A stretch of DNA of 64,000 nucleotides from Chondrosia reniformis (lineage: Eukaryota; Porifera; Demospongiae; Chondrillida; Chondrillidae): NCBI GenBank assembly GCA_947172415.1, contig OX359190.1, positions 5,704,001 to 5,768,000 on the forward strand. Reading direction: 5' to 3'. Below are positions 47,511 through 61,930 of the stretch, piece by piece. The notes under the pieces are model-generated. The model saw only the letters and a program-made list of their open reading frames with translations, searched no databases and was not told the DNA's origin. Within the stretch, counting starts at the first letter, position 1. Every line of letters starts with the position of its first letter. The translations under genes and the position numbers were made by a program.

Positions 47511-49047
47511 ATGCAAGGCTATGGAAACGGTAGAGCTCCATGAGGATCTGCTGTACTTAAGAAAATTAATGATAGGATCTCTAAGCTTTCTAAATCGTAT
47601 ACCAAATCCTCAGTAGCCAAGAAGACCCTTACTTGTCCTAAAATTAAGAAATTCTTAGCAGACCTACATGATAAGTATGTTATAGCCCCTGCCGATAAGG
47701 CCTCTAATAATATAATTTTTATATGTAAGTCCTACTATAGACAAATTATTAATGAAGAACTAGGCAGTACCTCCACTTATGCTAAATGTACAGTAGAACC
47801 CCAATAGTTAATTAGGAAACACATAGATTTCTTAAAACTAGAGAACTTAGAACCTAAACCAGACTGGTGTAACCTTCCCTCTTTTTACTGGATGCCTAAG
47901 CTACATAAGAACCCTTACAGCTACAGATTCATAGCCGCCTCTCACAAATGTACTACCAAACCCCTTTCTAGATTTCTAAATTGGGCACTCAGACTAATTC
48001 TCAAACATTTTAGAGAATACTACCTAGGTATATATAGGAATACTGGTGTTAATGCCTTTTGGATAGTAGAAACCTCACTAGAAGTCTTAGATAGTCTTAG
48101 GTCTATACCCACTAGAAAAGCCCAGCTAGCTAGTTTTGATTTTTCTACATTATATACAGCGATCCCCCATAACCTACTTAAAGATAAGATTACTAACCTA
48201 ATTTATAGTGCCTATACCTGTAGAAAGTCCCAATATATAGAAATCTGTCAGGATAAAGCCTTTTGGTTTAACAATGTCTCCAATAAAGCAGTCACAGCTG
48301 TTCATTTAGTAGAGCTCTTTAATTACCTTATTGACAACATTTATGTATGTGTAGACGGTTCTGTATTTAAGCAATGTGTAGGTATCCCTATGGGTACTGA
48401 CTGTGCCCTTGTAGTTGCTAATCTTTTTATGTTTGCCTATGAGTATGAGTTTATGAAAGGACTACTTAAGGATAACATCACCCTAGCTATTAAATTTTCC
48501 AATAGTTATAGGTATATTGATGACCTTTTATGTATTAACAACAAGGATTTTGAACTGTCAATTAGTGATATTTACCCCAAAGAACTTATTCTTAAAAAGA
48601 CAAATACCAGCCCTAAAAAATCCCCCTTTTTAGACTTAGATATAACCATTACTAGTAATCAATTTATCACTAAAGTATATGATAAGCGAGAGGACTTTAA
48701 CTTTGATATAGTAAATTTCCCCCATTTAGATAGTAATATTCCTAATACCCCAGCCTAAGGTGTCTTTATTTCACAACTAATTAGGTATTCCAGAATATGT
48801 AGTGACTTTTCCAGTTTTCAGGCTAAAAGTTTGCAGTTATGTAGTTGGCTTATTAAGCAGGGTTACAAATACTTTAAGCTAAAATCAACCTTTAAACCTT
48901 CCTATCCCGGCAGCCTCCAGTTAGAATCAAGTATAAGCAAAAAGTAGCTAGTATGCTTAAGGACTGTCTTGTGTTACCCCATATTGTGTTACCCCACCTC
49001 CAAAGAAATGTTACTACTAGAAGACCTAAGGGTAGACTTACGTAATA
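47511..49047 (+). pseudogene. Penelope-like reverse transcriptase, second type
   Basis: The readable core is 47892-48758: MPKLHKNPYSYRFIAAS, motif A LASFDFSTLYTAIPH, motif B GIPMGTDCALVVANLFMF, catalytic YIDD in SYRYIDDLL, then SPFLDLDITI and KVYDKREDFNFDIVNFP. Upstream in the same frame, ADLHDKYVIAPADKASNNII continues it back to about 47640, interrupted by TAG at 47805-47807. Downstream, TAA at 48756-48758 is followed in frame by GVFISQLIRYSRICSDFSSF. A one-base loss near 48893 (present in copy A) then shifts the frame. All catalytic Asp residues are intact, but three lesions make it a pseudogene. The style differs strongly from the RT at 3120-4769, so two PLE lineages coexist. Confidence 0.82.
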
Positions 49048-49495
49048 TATCCTACTTGTGTCTATAGTTATGCTGAGTCTGTTTTACCTGTACAAGCAGG
49101 ATTACTATTAGATTTATAATTAATTCATAAAAGTTAATTGGACCTACATTCGTTTCATAAAATTAAATTTCATCATGTGTCTTAGTTAACACCTTATTTA
49201 ACTTTTGGCGCCAAAATAGTGTATATAAGGCCCCTAGATTTAGCATAGTGAGCCAAGGATTCACAGAAGATCAATATAAAGAAAAAGACAAAGACTCCCA
49301 GGATCACGGATTAAGGGTGGAATTCCCAGAAACGGCTGTCTGACCCAGTGGAGAAGAAGATGAAAGAAGGGATAAGAAGGAAGAAAAGACTACTGTATCT
49401 TCATCTAAAGCTCTCTTTAGGTTTAGTTCCCCTATAGGCTCTTTTTACAGAATAGGCATATAGCATGTAGGAAAATGGTATCTTAGATTTTTCAT
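47511..49495 (+). mobile_element. Second PLE family, RT-bearing copy (copy B)
   Basis: Longest copy of this family. It starts abruptly in coding sequence next to satellite, contains most of the RT, a C-terminal domain shared with copy A, and a 3' UTR ending GATTTTTCAT at 49495, again against satellite (ATAACTAGTA). No GIY-YIG domain is visible; in the Naiad/Chlamys type of PLE that domain is N-terminal and would be lost by 5' truncation. Assignment to that type is from memory of RT style and is tentative. Confidence 0.8.
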
Positions 49496-51146
49496 ATAAC
49501 TAGTACATAGAGCCAGTACATATTAGAAGTACAAACAACTAAAATATACATAAGGTATTTACAACTAGTACCTACAACTAGTACATACAAGTAGTACATA
49601 TAACTAGTTCATACAACTAGTACATACAACTAGTACATACAACTAGTACATATAACCAGTACATACACTAGTCCATACAACTAGAACATATGTCTAGAAC
49701 AAACAACCAGTTCATACAAATAGTACATGTAACTGGTTCATGACCAGTTTTTACAACTAAAACATACAACAAATACGTACACCAAGTACATATAACTAGT
49801 TCATACAACTAGTACGTATAACTATTACCTACAACTTGTACATTAAACTAGTACAGATAACTAGGACATACACATATAACTTGTACATATAAATAGTACA
49901 TACAACTAATACATACAACTAGTACATACAACTAGTACATATAACTAGAACACACTACTAGTACATAACTATTTTATAAAGCTAGCACATACAATTAGTA
50001 TGTGTATCTAGTATACACACTAGTCCATACAACCAGTTCATACACCTATAACGTCAAAATTGTAATTAGAACTTGTATGGACAACTAGTACATACACCCA
50101 ATAGATACAGCTAGTATATACATAGAACTAGTATATACAACTAGTACATACAACTGGGACATACAACTAATACATACAACTAGTACATACAAGTACTACA
50201 TAGAACTAGTACATACAACCCGTACATACAGCTAGTGTATACAAGTAGTACTTACAACTAGTACATATAACTATTACATAAAACTAGTCCATATACAAAC
50301 TACATAGAACTAGTACATATAAGTAGTACATGTAATTAGTTCATACAACTAGTACATACAACTAGTACTAACACCTAGTACATACAACTAGTACATATAA
50401 CTAGTGCCTACTACTAGTACATACAAGTCGTACATACAAATTGTACATAGAACTAGTAAAGATAACTACAACATTCACATATCACTTGTACATATAAATA
50501 GTACATACAACTAGTACAAGCAACTAATACATACAACCAGTATATGAAACTGGTACATACAACTAGTACATATTACGAATACGTACAAATAGTACAAATA
50601 GCTAATACCAAGAACTAGTACATACAATTAGTACATACAACTTGTAAATACAACTAGTACATACAACTAGTACATACAACTAGTAAATACAACTAGTACA
50701 TACAACTTTTACATACAAGTAGTACATATAACTAGAACATACACATATAACTAGTGCATATAAATAGTACATATAACTAGTATTTACAACCAGTACACAA
50801 TTTGTAAATACAATCAGCAAATACAACTTGTACATTCAACTAGTACATACAAATAGTACATAACTAGTGTATGCAATTAGTACATAAAACTAGGGCAGAC
50901 AACTAGTACATATAACTAGTACACACACCCAGTGTATATTACAAGTACACATAACTAGAATATACAATTGGTATTTAAAACTAGAACCTACAACTAGTAC
51001 ATATAACTGTTACCTATAACTAGTGATAACCACTAGTACCTACAACTAGTACATACAACTAGTACATATAACTACTTCATACAACTCGTATATACACCTT
51101 GCACATAGAACTAGTAAGGATAATTAGAATGTACACATATAACTTG
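49496..51146 (+). repeat. 13-bp minisatellite, + orientation (tract J)
   Basis: ACTAGTACATACA array. The block at about 49640-50620 is duplicated at about 52605-53610 with high similarity, including rare variants (AGAACAAACAACCAGT, ATAACGTCAAAATTGTAA). Confidence 0.93.
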
Positions 51147-51227
51147 ATGAAATGATAGGGGGTAATTTTAGTTGTGTTCATTATGAAAGATAAGTTTATT
51201 GGAGCTATCGGCAACAAAATTGACCTA

Positions 51228-51260
51228 GATTGAACGTTTCGACCAATAGGTCTTTATCAG
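51228..51260 (-). ncRNA. Mutated hammerhead-like core, left arm
   Basis: The minus strand reads CTGATAA, then a GACC/GGTC stem and GAAAC. The G of the CUGANGA box is changed to A, so it is expected to be inactive. Confidence 0.35.
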
Positions 51261-51546
51261 CAGTAATGAGGAATAGGATTACAGAGTTGGTTTAAATAGA
51301 GGAAAGGTTACAGGAGTTGAAAAATTGAATAAGATAAAATAATTAAAATAGAATAAAAACTTGGACCAAGGCATGTCACTGACCCCATCTGGAATGACAT
51401 CATAACTTAAATTAACACTCACAATTGATTTTTCATTTTGACAAGACTTTTTATTCTACTTTAATTATTTTATCTTATTCAATTTTTTAACTCCTGTCAC
51501 CTTTCCTCTATTTAAACCAACTCGGTAATCCTATTCCTCAGTACCG

Positions 51547-51571
51547 CTGATGAAGACCTATGGGTCGAAAC
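51547..51571 (+). ncRNA. Hammerhead-like core, right arm
   Basis: CTGATGA, A, GACC-TATG-GGTC, GAAAC: a complete core order with one extra A before stem II. The GAAAC is followed by GTTC. Stems I and III are not clear. Confidence 0.45.
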
Positions 51572-51623
51572 GTTCAATCTAGCTCAATTATGTTGCCGAT
51601 AGCTCCAATAAACTTATCTTTCA

Positions 51624-54600
51624 CATATAACTTGTACATATAAATAGTACATACAACTAGTGCATATAACAAGTACATACACTAGTCCATACAACCAGTA
51701 CATATGTGTAGAACAAACAACCACTGCAAACAAATAGCACATATAACTGGTTCACTATAACTACTGTTTACAATTAATACATACAACTAGTACGTACAAC
51801 AAGTACATTTAACTAGTACATACATCTAGTACATACAAATTGTACATACACCTAGTACATATAACTAGAACATACACATATAACTTATACATCAAAATAC
51901 TACATACAACTAATACATAACTAGTACATACACTTTGTACATTCAAGTAGAAAATATAACTAGAACATACACATATAACTAGTACATACAACTAGTACAT
52001 ACAAACAGCCAATACTTACAACTAGTACATACAACTAGTACAAGTACATATAACTAGAACATACACATATAACTAGTACATATAAATAGTACATACAACT
52101 AGTACATACAACTCGTCCATACAACTAGTACATTTCACTAGTTCATACAACTAGTACATACAACTCGTCCATACAACTTGTACATAGAACTAGTCAGGAT
52201 AACTAGAACATACACATTTAACTTGTACATATGAATAATATATACAACTAGTACAATCAACTAGTATATGCAACTGGTACATACAACTACTACATGCAAC
52301 TGGTACATACAAATAGTACATACAAATGGTAAGTATAACGAATCCGTACAACTAGTACACATAACTAATGATTACACTAGTACATATAATTAATACATAC
52401 GACTAATATATAAGTAGTACATACAACGAGTACATACACCTACTACATACAGCTAGTACATAGAACTAGTACATATAACTAGTGATTACCATTAGTACAT
52501 ACAACTAGTACATATAGCTAATACATGCAACTATATAGTACATATTACTAGTATATACTTCCAGTTCATTCAACCAGTACACAAAATTAGTACATACAAC
52601 TAGTACATATAACCAGTACATACACTAGTCCATACAACTAGAAAATATGTCTAGAACAAACAACCAGTGCATACAAATAGTACATGTAACTGGTTCATTA
52701 TGACTAGTATTTACAACTAAAACATACAACAAATACGTACACCAAGTACATATAACTAGTTCATACAACTAGTACGTATAACTATTACCTACAACTTGTA
52801 CATTAAACTAGTACAGATAACTAGGACATACACATATAACTTGTACATATAAATAGTACATACAACTAATACATACAACTAATACATACAACTAGTACAT
52901 ATAACTAGAACACACTACTAGTACATAACTATTTTATAAAGCTAGCACATACAATTAGTACGTATAACTAGTATACACACTAGTACATACAACCAGTTCA
53001 TACACCTATAACGTCAAAATTGTAATTAGAACTTGTATGGACAACTAGTACATACACCCACTAGATACAGCTAGTATATACATAGAACTAGTATATACAA
53101 CTAGTACATACAACTGGGACATACAACTAATACATACAACTAGTACTTACAAGTACTACATAGAATTAGTACATACAACCCGTACATACAGCTAGTGTAT
53201 ACAAGTAGTACTTACAACTAGTACATACAACTATTACATAAAACTAGTCCATGTAGAAACTACATAGAACTAGTACATATAAGTAGAACATGTAATTACT
53301 TCATACAACTAGTCCATACAACTAGTACTAACACCTAGTACATAAAACTAGTACATATAACTAGTGCCTACTACTAGTACATACAAGTCGTACATACAAC
53401 TTGTACATAGAACTAGTAAAGATAACTACAACATTCACATATCACTTGTACATAAAAATAGCACATTTAACTAGTACATACAACTAGTACAAGCAACTAA
53501 TACATACAACCATTACATGAAACTGGTACATACAACTAGTACATACAACTAGTACATATTACGAATACGTACAAATAGTACAAATAGTTAATACAAAGAA
53601 CTAATTTATACAATTAGTACATAAAACTAGCACATATAACTAGAACATACACATAACTATCACCTACAATTAGGACATACAACTAGTACATGCAACTAGT
53701 ACATGCAACTAGTACATACAACTAGATCAAACAACTAGTACATACACCAAGTACATACAACTAGTACATACGCCAAGTACATACAACTAGTACATACAAC
53801 TAGTACATAAACCTAGTACATAAACCTAGTAGATAAAACTAGTACATGCAACTAGTACACACAGTTGGTACATTCAATTAGTACATAAAACTAGTACATA
53901 CAACTATTGCATAGAATTACTACATACAACTAGTACTTACAACTTGTCAATATAACTATTAATGGTATATAAAATTAGTTCATACAACTAGTAAAGAGTT
54001 TAAACAACCACTAAATACAACCAGTACATACAACTAGTACCTACAACTAGAAATTATAACTAGAACTAGTACCTAGAACAAGTAGATACAATTTGTAACG
54101 AGTATAAACAACTAGTCCAAACAACTAATACATACTAATAGAATATAATACTAGTAAATTAAACTAGTACATACAACTAGTACACACACCTTATGCATAC
54201 AACTAAAACAAACAACTAGTACATACAACTAGTACACACAACTAGCACATACAATTAGTATATATAACTGGTACTAGTACATAGAACTAGTCCACAGAAC
54301 TAGTACATACAACTAGTAACTAGGTCCTACAACTAGTACATACAACTAGTACACACAACTAGCACATAAAATTAGTATATATAACTGGTACTAGTACATA
54401 GAACTAGTCCACAGAACTAGTACATACAACTAGTAACTAGGTCCTACAACTAGTACATACAACGAGTACTTCCTAAAACTATGAAATATTACTAGTACAC
54501 AAAACTATATAGTAGATACAACTAGTAACGAGTACATACAACTAATACATAAACCTAGTACATACAACGAGTAACGACTACATACAACTAGTGCATATAC

Positions 54601-57600
54601 CTAATACATAGAACTAGTACCTACAACTAATTAATATAACTAGTATGTACAACTAATACATAAAACTAGAACATAAAACTAGTATTTAAAGCTAGTAGCG
54701 AATACATACAACTAGTAAATACAATTAGTACATGCAACTAGTACCTAAAACTAGTTCATACAATTAGTAAATACACCTAGTACATACAACTAATACCTAC
54801 AACTAGTTCATACAAGTAGGACATACAACTAGTTCATACAGCTAGAACGTAAAACTAGTTCCTATAACTGGTAAATATCACTAGTATTAGTATATACAAG
54901 TAGTAAATACAACTAGTACCTAGTTCCTACATATGGTTCATACAACTAGTACATACAAGTCCTTCCTACAACTAGGAAATATAACTAGATCTAGTACATA
55001 CAACTACTACATAACATTAGTACTTCCAAGTAATAATCATAACTAGTTCTAGAACGTTTGTTTAGTACATACATCTAGTAACGTGTATATACAACTAGCA
55101 CATATAACTAGTACATACAATTAGTACTTACAACTAGTACATACAACTGGTACACACAACTAGTACAGATAACTAGTTCTTAAAATTATTACATAAAATT
55201 AGTACATACAACTAGTTCTACAGCTAGTATATAAAATTAGTATAGACCACTAGTACATAAAACTAGTACTACAACTAGTACATACAACTAGAACAAAAAT
55301 TAGTAATTAGTACATACAACTAGTACACACAACTCGTACATACAACTAGTACATACAAAAAGTACATACAACTAGTACAAATAAAGAGTAGATACAACTA
55401 GTACTACAACTTGTACATAGAACTAGTACAAACAACTAGTACATACAACCTGTACATACAACTGGTACATACAACTAGTCCACACAACTAGTACATACAA
55501 CTTGTAATTAGTATATACAACTATTACATACAACTAAAACATAACTACTACATATGACTAGTCCATACCACTAGAATATACAACTAGTACATACAACTAG
55601 TAACTAGTACATACAACTAGGACATACAACTAGTACATACAAGTAGTACATACAACTACTATACACGTCTAGTATTTACAACTTGTACATACAACTAGGA
55701 TATACAACTAGTATATACAAATTGTACATAAAACTAATACATACAAGTAGTACATACATCTAGCACATACAACTAGTATATATAACTATATAGTACTAGA
55801 TCATACAACTAGTACATACAACTAGAACATACAACTAGTACATATTATTAGTACATACAACTAGTACTTGCAACTACTACATGCAACTAGTACAACAAAT
55901 AGTACATACAATTAGGACATACAATTAGTACATACAACTAGTAGCGCGTAGTACATACAACTAGTACATAAAACTAGTACATACAACTGGTATTTATAAC
56001 TAGTACATACAAGCGGAAAAGAGAACTAGTTCATACATCATGTAACTGGTTTATACAGTTAGTACATACAACTACTACATACAACTAGTTCCTACAACTA
56101 GTAAATATAACTAGTACATACAACTAGTTCATACAACTACAACATACAACTAGTACATTCAACTAGTAATTAGTACATACAAGTAGTACATAAAACTAGT
56201 ATATACAACTAGTACATACTATTAGTACAGGCAACTAGTACATACAACTAGTACATGCAACAAGAACAATAACTAGTAAATAGAACTAGTACAAACAACT
56301 AGTACAAAAAACTAGTACATCTATCTAGTAATTAATACATACAACTAGAACATAAAACTAGTACATACAACTAGTTCATACAATTAGTACATACAACTAG
56401 TACATACCAGTAGTACAAATACGTAGTACATGCAACTAGTCCATACAACTAGTACGTACAATTTACATACAACTAGTACATACAACTACTACAAACAACT
56501 ACTACAAACAATTAGTACCTGCCTAGTACCTTGCATATCTAAATAGCAGTAGAACCTACAACGGGCACATACAGCTAGTACATGCAGCTAGCACATATAA
56601 TTAGTACATTAAACTAGTACATATACATAGTTTACATACACACATAACTAGTACATAAAAATAGTACATACAACTAGTACATACCACTATTATATACAAC
56701 CAGTACATAAAACTAGTAATTAGTACATACAACTAGTAAATACAACTAGTAATTAGTACATACAACTAGTACATACAACTAGTACAAGAACTAGTACATA
56801 CAACTAATACATACAACTAGTCCATACAACTAGTACATACAATTAGTACATACAACTAGTACATACAACTACTACAAACAACTACTACAAACAATTAGTA
56901 CCTGCCTAGTACCTTGCATATCTAAATAGCAGTAGAACCTACAACGAGCACATACAGCTAGTACATGCAGCTAGTACATATAATTAGTACATTAAACTAG
57001 TACATATACATAGTTTACATACACACATAACTAGTACATAAATATAGTACATACAACTAGTACATACAACTATTATATATAACCAGTACATAAAACTAGT
57101 AATTAGTACATACAACTAGTAAATACAACTAGTAATTAGTACATACAACTAGTACAAGAACTAGTACATAGAACTAATACATACAACTAGTACATACAAT
57201 TAGTACATACAACTAATACCTACAACTAGTGAATGCAACTAGTGCATACAATTTGCACTTACAACTAGTACATTTAACTAGTACCTTAAACTAGACTAAC
57301 AACTAGTAAATTTATTAGACAAATGGAACAGACATCTAGTACATACAAATAGTACCTACAACTAGTACATACAATTAGTACATAAAACTAATACATACAA
57401 CTAGTTCAAACAACTAGTACATAAAATAAATACCGACCTAGTACCCTGTAGAACTATACAGAACTAGAATCTGCAACTAGTGCATACAGCTAGTACATTT
57501 AGCTAGTTCACATAACTAGTACACAAGACTACTACATATAACTAGTATATACACATATAACTAGTTCATCTAAATAGTACACACACCTAGTGCATACATC

Positions 57601-59350
57601 TAGTACATAAAACAAGTACATACAACAGGTACATAAGAGTAGTGCATAGAACTAGTAAACACAAGAAGTATATACAACTAGTACAAACCACTAGAAACTA
57701 GAACATACAAGTAGTACATAGAACCAGTACATAAAACTAGTTCATACAACTAGTATATATAACCAGTACATACAACTGGTATTTATAACTAGTACATATC
57801 ACTAGTACATACAAATAGAATATATGACCAGTACATACAACTAGTAATTTGTACATAAAACTAGTACATTCAACTACTTCTAAAACTAGTACATAGAACT
57901 AGTACATATAACTAGTACATACAACTAGTCCATATAAGTAGTTCATACAACTATATAGTACAAATAACTAGTACATATAGCTGGTCCATACAACTAGAAC
58001 ATACAACTAGAACATACAACTAGTTCATACAACTTCTAACTACTACATACATCTATGACATACAACTAGGACATAAAAGTAGTACATACCACTGGTACAC
58101 ACGACCAGTATTTACAACTAGCATCTACAACTACTACATGCAACAAGTAAATACAATTATATAGTTCTAGTTCATTCAATTAGTACATACAACTATTACA
58201 TACAACTAGTACATACAATTACTACATAAAACTAGTACACACAAGTAGCACATACAACTAGTTCATACAACCAGTGCAAACAGCTGGTACATACAACTCG
58301 TACGTTCCTAGAACCTTTTATAGCTAGTACTAGAACCTACAATTAGTGCATAGCTAGTACATACAACTAGTACATACAACTGGTACATATCTAGTACAAA
58401 CACGTGGTATATACAACTATTACATACAATTAGTACAACTGGTATATATAACTACTACATAAAACAAGAAAATAGAACATCAATAACTGGTTCATACAAT
58501 TAGTACATACAACTACTCTATACAACTAGTTCCTACAACTAGTAAATATAACTTGTACTAGTAGATACATCCAGTACACACAACTAGTACATGCAACAAG
58601 TACATATAACTAGTACACAAAACTATTACATATAACTAGTACATGTATATACTTGTTGTATGTACTTGAATTAATACAACTCATACATACAATTAGGATT
58701 TATAACTCGTATTTAAAATTAGTACTTACAACTAGTACTACAACTTGTACATAGAACTAGTACATATAACTAGTACATACAACTAGTACATACTATTAGT
58801 AAATATAACTAAAACATACAACTAGTACATGCATCTAGTACTAAAACTAGTATATACAATTAGTACTATAACAAGTAAATAGAACTAGTACATACAACTA
58901 GAACATACAAATTAGTACATCCATCTAGTTATTTGTACATACAACTAGTAGATACAACTAGTACATACAATTAGTAAATAAAACTAGTATATACAACTAG
59001 TACATACACGTAGTACATACAACTAGTACATACAATTAGTACATACAACTAGTACATACAACTAGTATTTATAACTAGTACATAGCACTAGTCCAAACAA
59101 ATAGAATATACAACCTGTACATACAACAAGTAATTTGTCAATACCACTAGTAGATACAACTAGTACATACAACTAGTACTACAACTAGTACATACAATCA
59201 AGTACATATAACTGGAACATACAAATATAACTAGTACATATTAACAGTATATATAACTAGGCCATATAAATAGTACATACAACCAGTACATACAACTAAT
59301 ACATACTCCTAGTACATAACTAGTATATGCAACTAGTACATAAAACTAGG
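51624..59350 (+). repeat. 13-bp minisatellite, + orientation (tract K)
   Basis: Longest tract. Local duplications: a block at about 54240-54355 repeats at about 54356-54475 (offset near 119 bp); a block at about 56465-56830 repeats at about 56850-57190 (offset near 385 bp, with ACTACTACAAACAACTACTA and TAGTACCTTGCATATC); the 49640-50620 block returns at 52605-53610. A small reversed patch occurs near 58633-58665. Confidence 0.94.
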
Positions 59351-61930
59351 ACATGTAAGAACTAGTTATGTACTAGTTGTATGTAGTAGTTGTATTAACT
59401 AGTTGTAAGTATTAGTTTTATGTACTAGCAAAAGTTATGTTTACTAGTTGTATGTAGTCATTGTATGCTCCAATTGTATGAACTAGTTGTATACTAGGTG
59501 TATGAAGTTGTTGTATGTAGCAGTTGTATGTATGTCCTCATTGTATTTACTACTTTTATGTCCTAATTGAATGTACTACCCATATGTACTAGTTGTAAGT
59601 ACTATTAGTATGTACTAGTTGTATGTACTAGGTGTATATACTAGTTAATAGTTGTATAGTCCAGTTGTATGTGGTAGTTGTATGTTCTAATTGTTTGAAC
59701 TATTTCTATATACTAATTGTGTGTACTAGTTATGTTCTAGTTATTTGAACTAGTTTTAAGTACTAGTTCTGGGTACTAGTCTTATGTACTAGTTTTATAT
59801 ACTACTTTATGTTCTAGTTGTATGTACTAGCTGTATGTACTAGTTGTATGTACTAGTAGGATTAACTAGTGGAATGTACTAGTACTGGTAATATATACTA
59901 ACTGTAGGCACTAGTTGTATGCACTAGTTGTACGCACTAGCACTGGTTATATTTACTAGTTGTAAGTACTAGTTGTCTGTAATAGTTGTATGAACTAGAT
60001 GTATGTAGTAGTAAAAGTGATATTTACTACTTGGAGGTATTAATTGAATGTGTTTAGTGTATGTAGTAGTTGTATGTTGCAATTGTATGAACTAGTTTTT
60101 TGTACTAGTTTTATGTACTAGTTGTATGTACTAGTTATAAACTAATGTATGTACTAGTTGTATGTACTGGTTATATACTAGTTGTATGTATTAGTTGTAT
60201 ATACTAGTTATTTGTATTAGTTGTGTGTACTAGTTGTATGTATTAACTGTATGTATTAGTTATGTACTAGTTGCATGATCTGGTTCTAATTTGTACTAGT
60301 ACTGGTAATATTTACTAGTTGTAGGTACTAGTTTTATGTACTAATTGTTTGTACTAGTTAAGGATTAGTTATATGTATAGTTTTATGTACTATTTCTGTG
60401 TACTAGTTGTATGTACTATTTGTATATACTACTTGTATATACTAGTTGTATATACTAGTATATGTTCTACTTGTAGGTTGTACAACTAGTTATACTAGGT
60501 ACTAGGTAAGTGCTAGTTGTATGTACTAGCACTAGTTATGTTTACAAGTTGTACGTACTAGGTGCATGTACTTGTTGAATGTTATAGTTGTTTGTACTAG
60601 TTGTGTGTAATTGTTGTATGTACTAGTTTTTATGTTGTAGTTGTATGTGCAAGTACTAGCTATATTAACTAGTTGTAGGTGCTAGTTGTATGTACTAGTT
60701 GTAAATACTAGTTGTAGTACTAGTTTTATCTTCCAGTTTTAGTTGTAGTTTTATGTACAACTAGTTTTATGTACTAGTAGTAATACTAGTTGTATGTACT
60801 AATTGTATGCACTATATTGTGTCTACTAGTTGTATTTACTAATTGTATGTAACAGTTTTATGTACTACTTGTAAGAAATAGTGGTATGTATATACTAGTT
60901 GTAGGTATTAATTGTATATCCTAGTTGTATGTACTAGTTTTATGTACTAGTACTTGTTATATTTACTAGTTGCATTTAATAGTTGTATGTACTATTCCTT
61001 GTTATATTTACTACTTGTATGTACTGGTTATTTGTACTAGCTTTATGTACTAGTTATATATCCTAGTTGTAGAACTAGTTGAATGTACTGATTGTATTTA
61101 CTGGTTGTATGTACCAATTTTATGTACTAATTGAATGTACTAGTTTGTATGTACTATTTGTAAGGACTCGTTACTAGTTCTACGTTCTAGTTTTATGTAC
61201 TAGGACACGTTATATTTACTAGTTGGAAGCTTCAGTTGTATGTACTCAATTCTAAGTAGTAGTTTCATGTTCTAATTGTATGTACTAATTGTAAGTCCTA
61301 GTTATGTACTAGCTGTAGGTACTAGTTGTATGTACTATCTGTATGTACTAGGAACTGGTTGTATGTAATAGTTCTACGTACTTGTTGTATGTACTAGTTG
61401 CATGTAGATTTATGTACTAGTTGTATGTAATAGTTGTATGTACTAGATGTATGTAGATATATATACTACTTTTATGCACTAGTTGTGTGTAATTGTTGAA
61501 TGTACTAGTAACTAGTTGAATGTACTAGTTATATGTACTAGTTGTATATGCTAGTTGTATGTTCTAATTTTTATAGATAAATATACTACTTTTATGCAGT
61601 ACTTGTGTGTTTTGGTTGTATGTATTAGTTATATTTACCTGTTGCAGTTACTAATTGGATGTACTAGTTGTATGTTCTAGCTATATGTACTAGTTGTATG
61701 TACTTGTTGAATGTACTAGTTTTATGTACTAGATACTAGTTGCATTTACTAGTTGTATGTATTAGATGTATGTAGTTATATGTACTACTTTTATGTACAA
61801 GTTGTGTGTAATTGTTGGATGTACTAGTAACTAGTTGTATGTACTAGTTATATGTAATAGTTGTATGTGTGTACTAGTTGTATATGCTAGTTGTATATGC
61901 TAGTTTTATGTACCAGTTGTATGTGGTAAT
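59351..61930 (-). repeat. 13-bp minisatellite, - orientation (tract L)
   Basis: Directly after ACTAGGACATGTAAG the array turns into TGTATGTACTAGT units without intervening sequence. Shorter spacers and tandem ACTAGTACTAGT variants are common. Confidence 0.93.

Larger units (their letters stand above)
51147..51623. mobile_element. Foldback element made of two inverted PLE-like terminal repeats
   Basis: Arms 51184-51360 and 51446-51623 are inverted copies differing at about ten positions, separated by about 85 bp. Direct repeats CACATATAACTTG (51134-51146 and 51622-51634) flank it, a probable target duplication taken from satellite. The arms hold a hammerhead-like core; the right arm copy reads CTGATGA, then GACC/GGTC, then GAAAC. 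It looks like an element reduced to its head-to-head terminal repeats, without any ORF. Confidence 0.7.
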
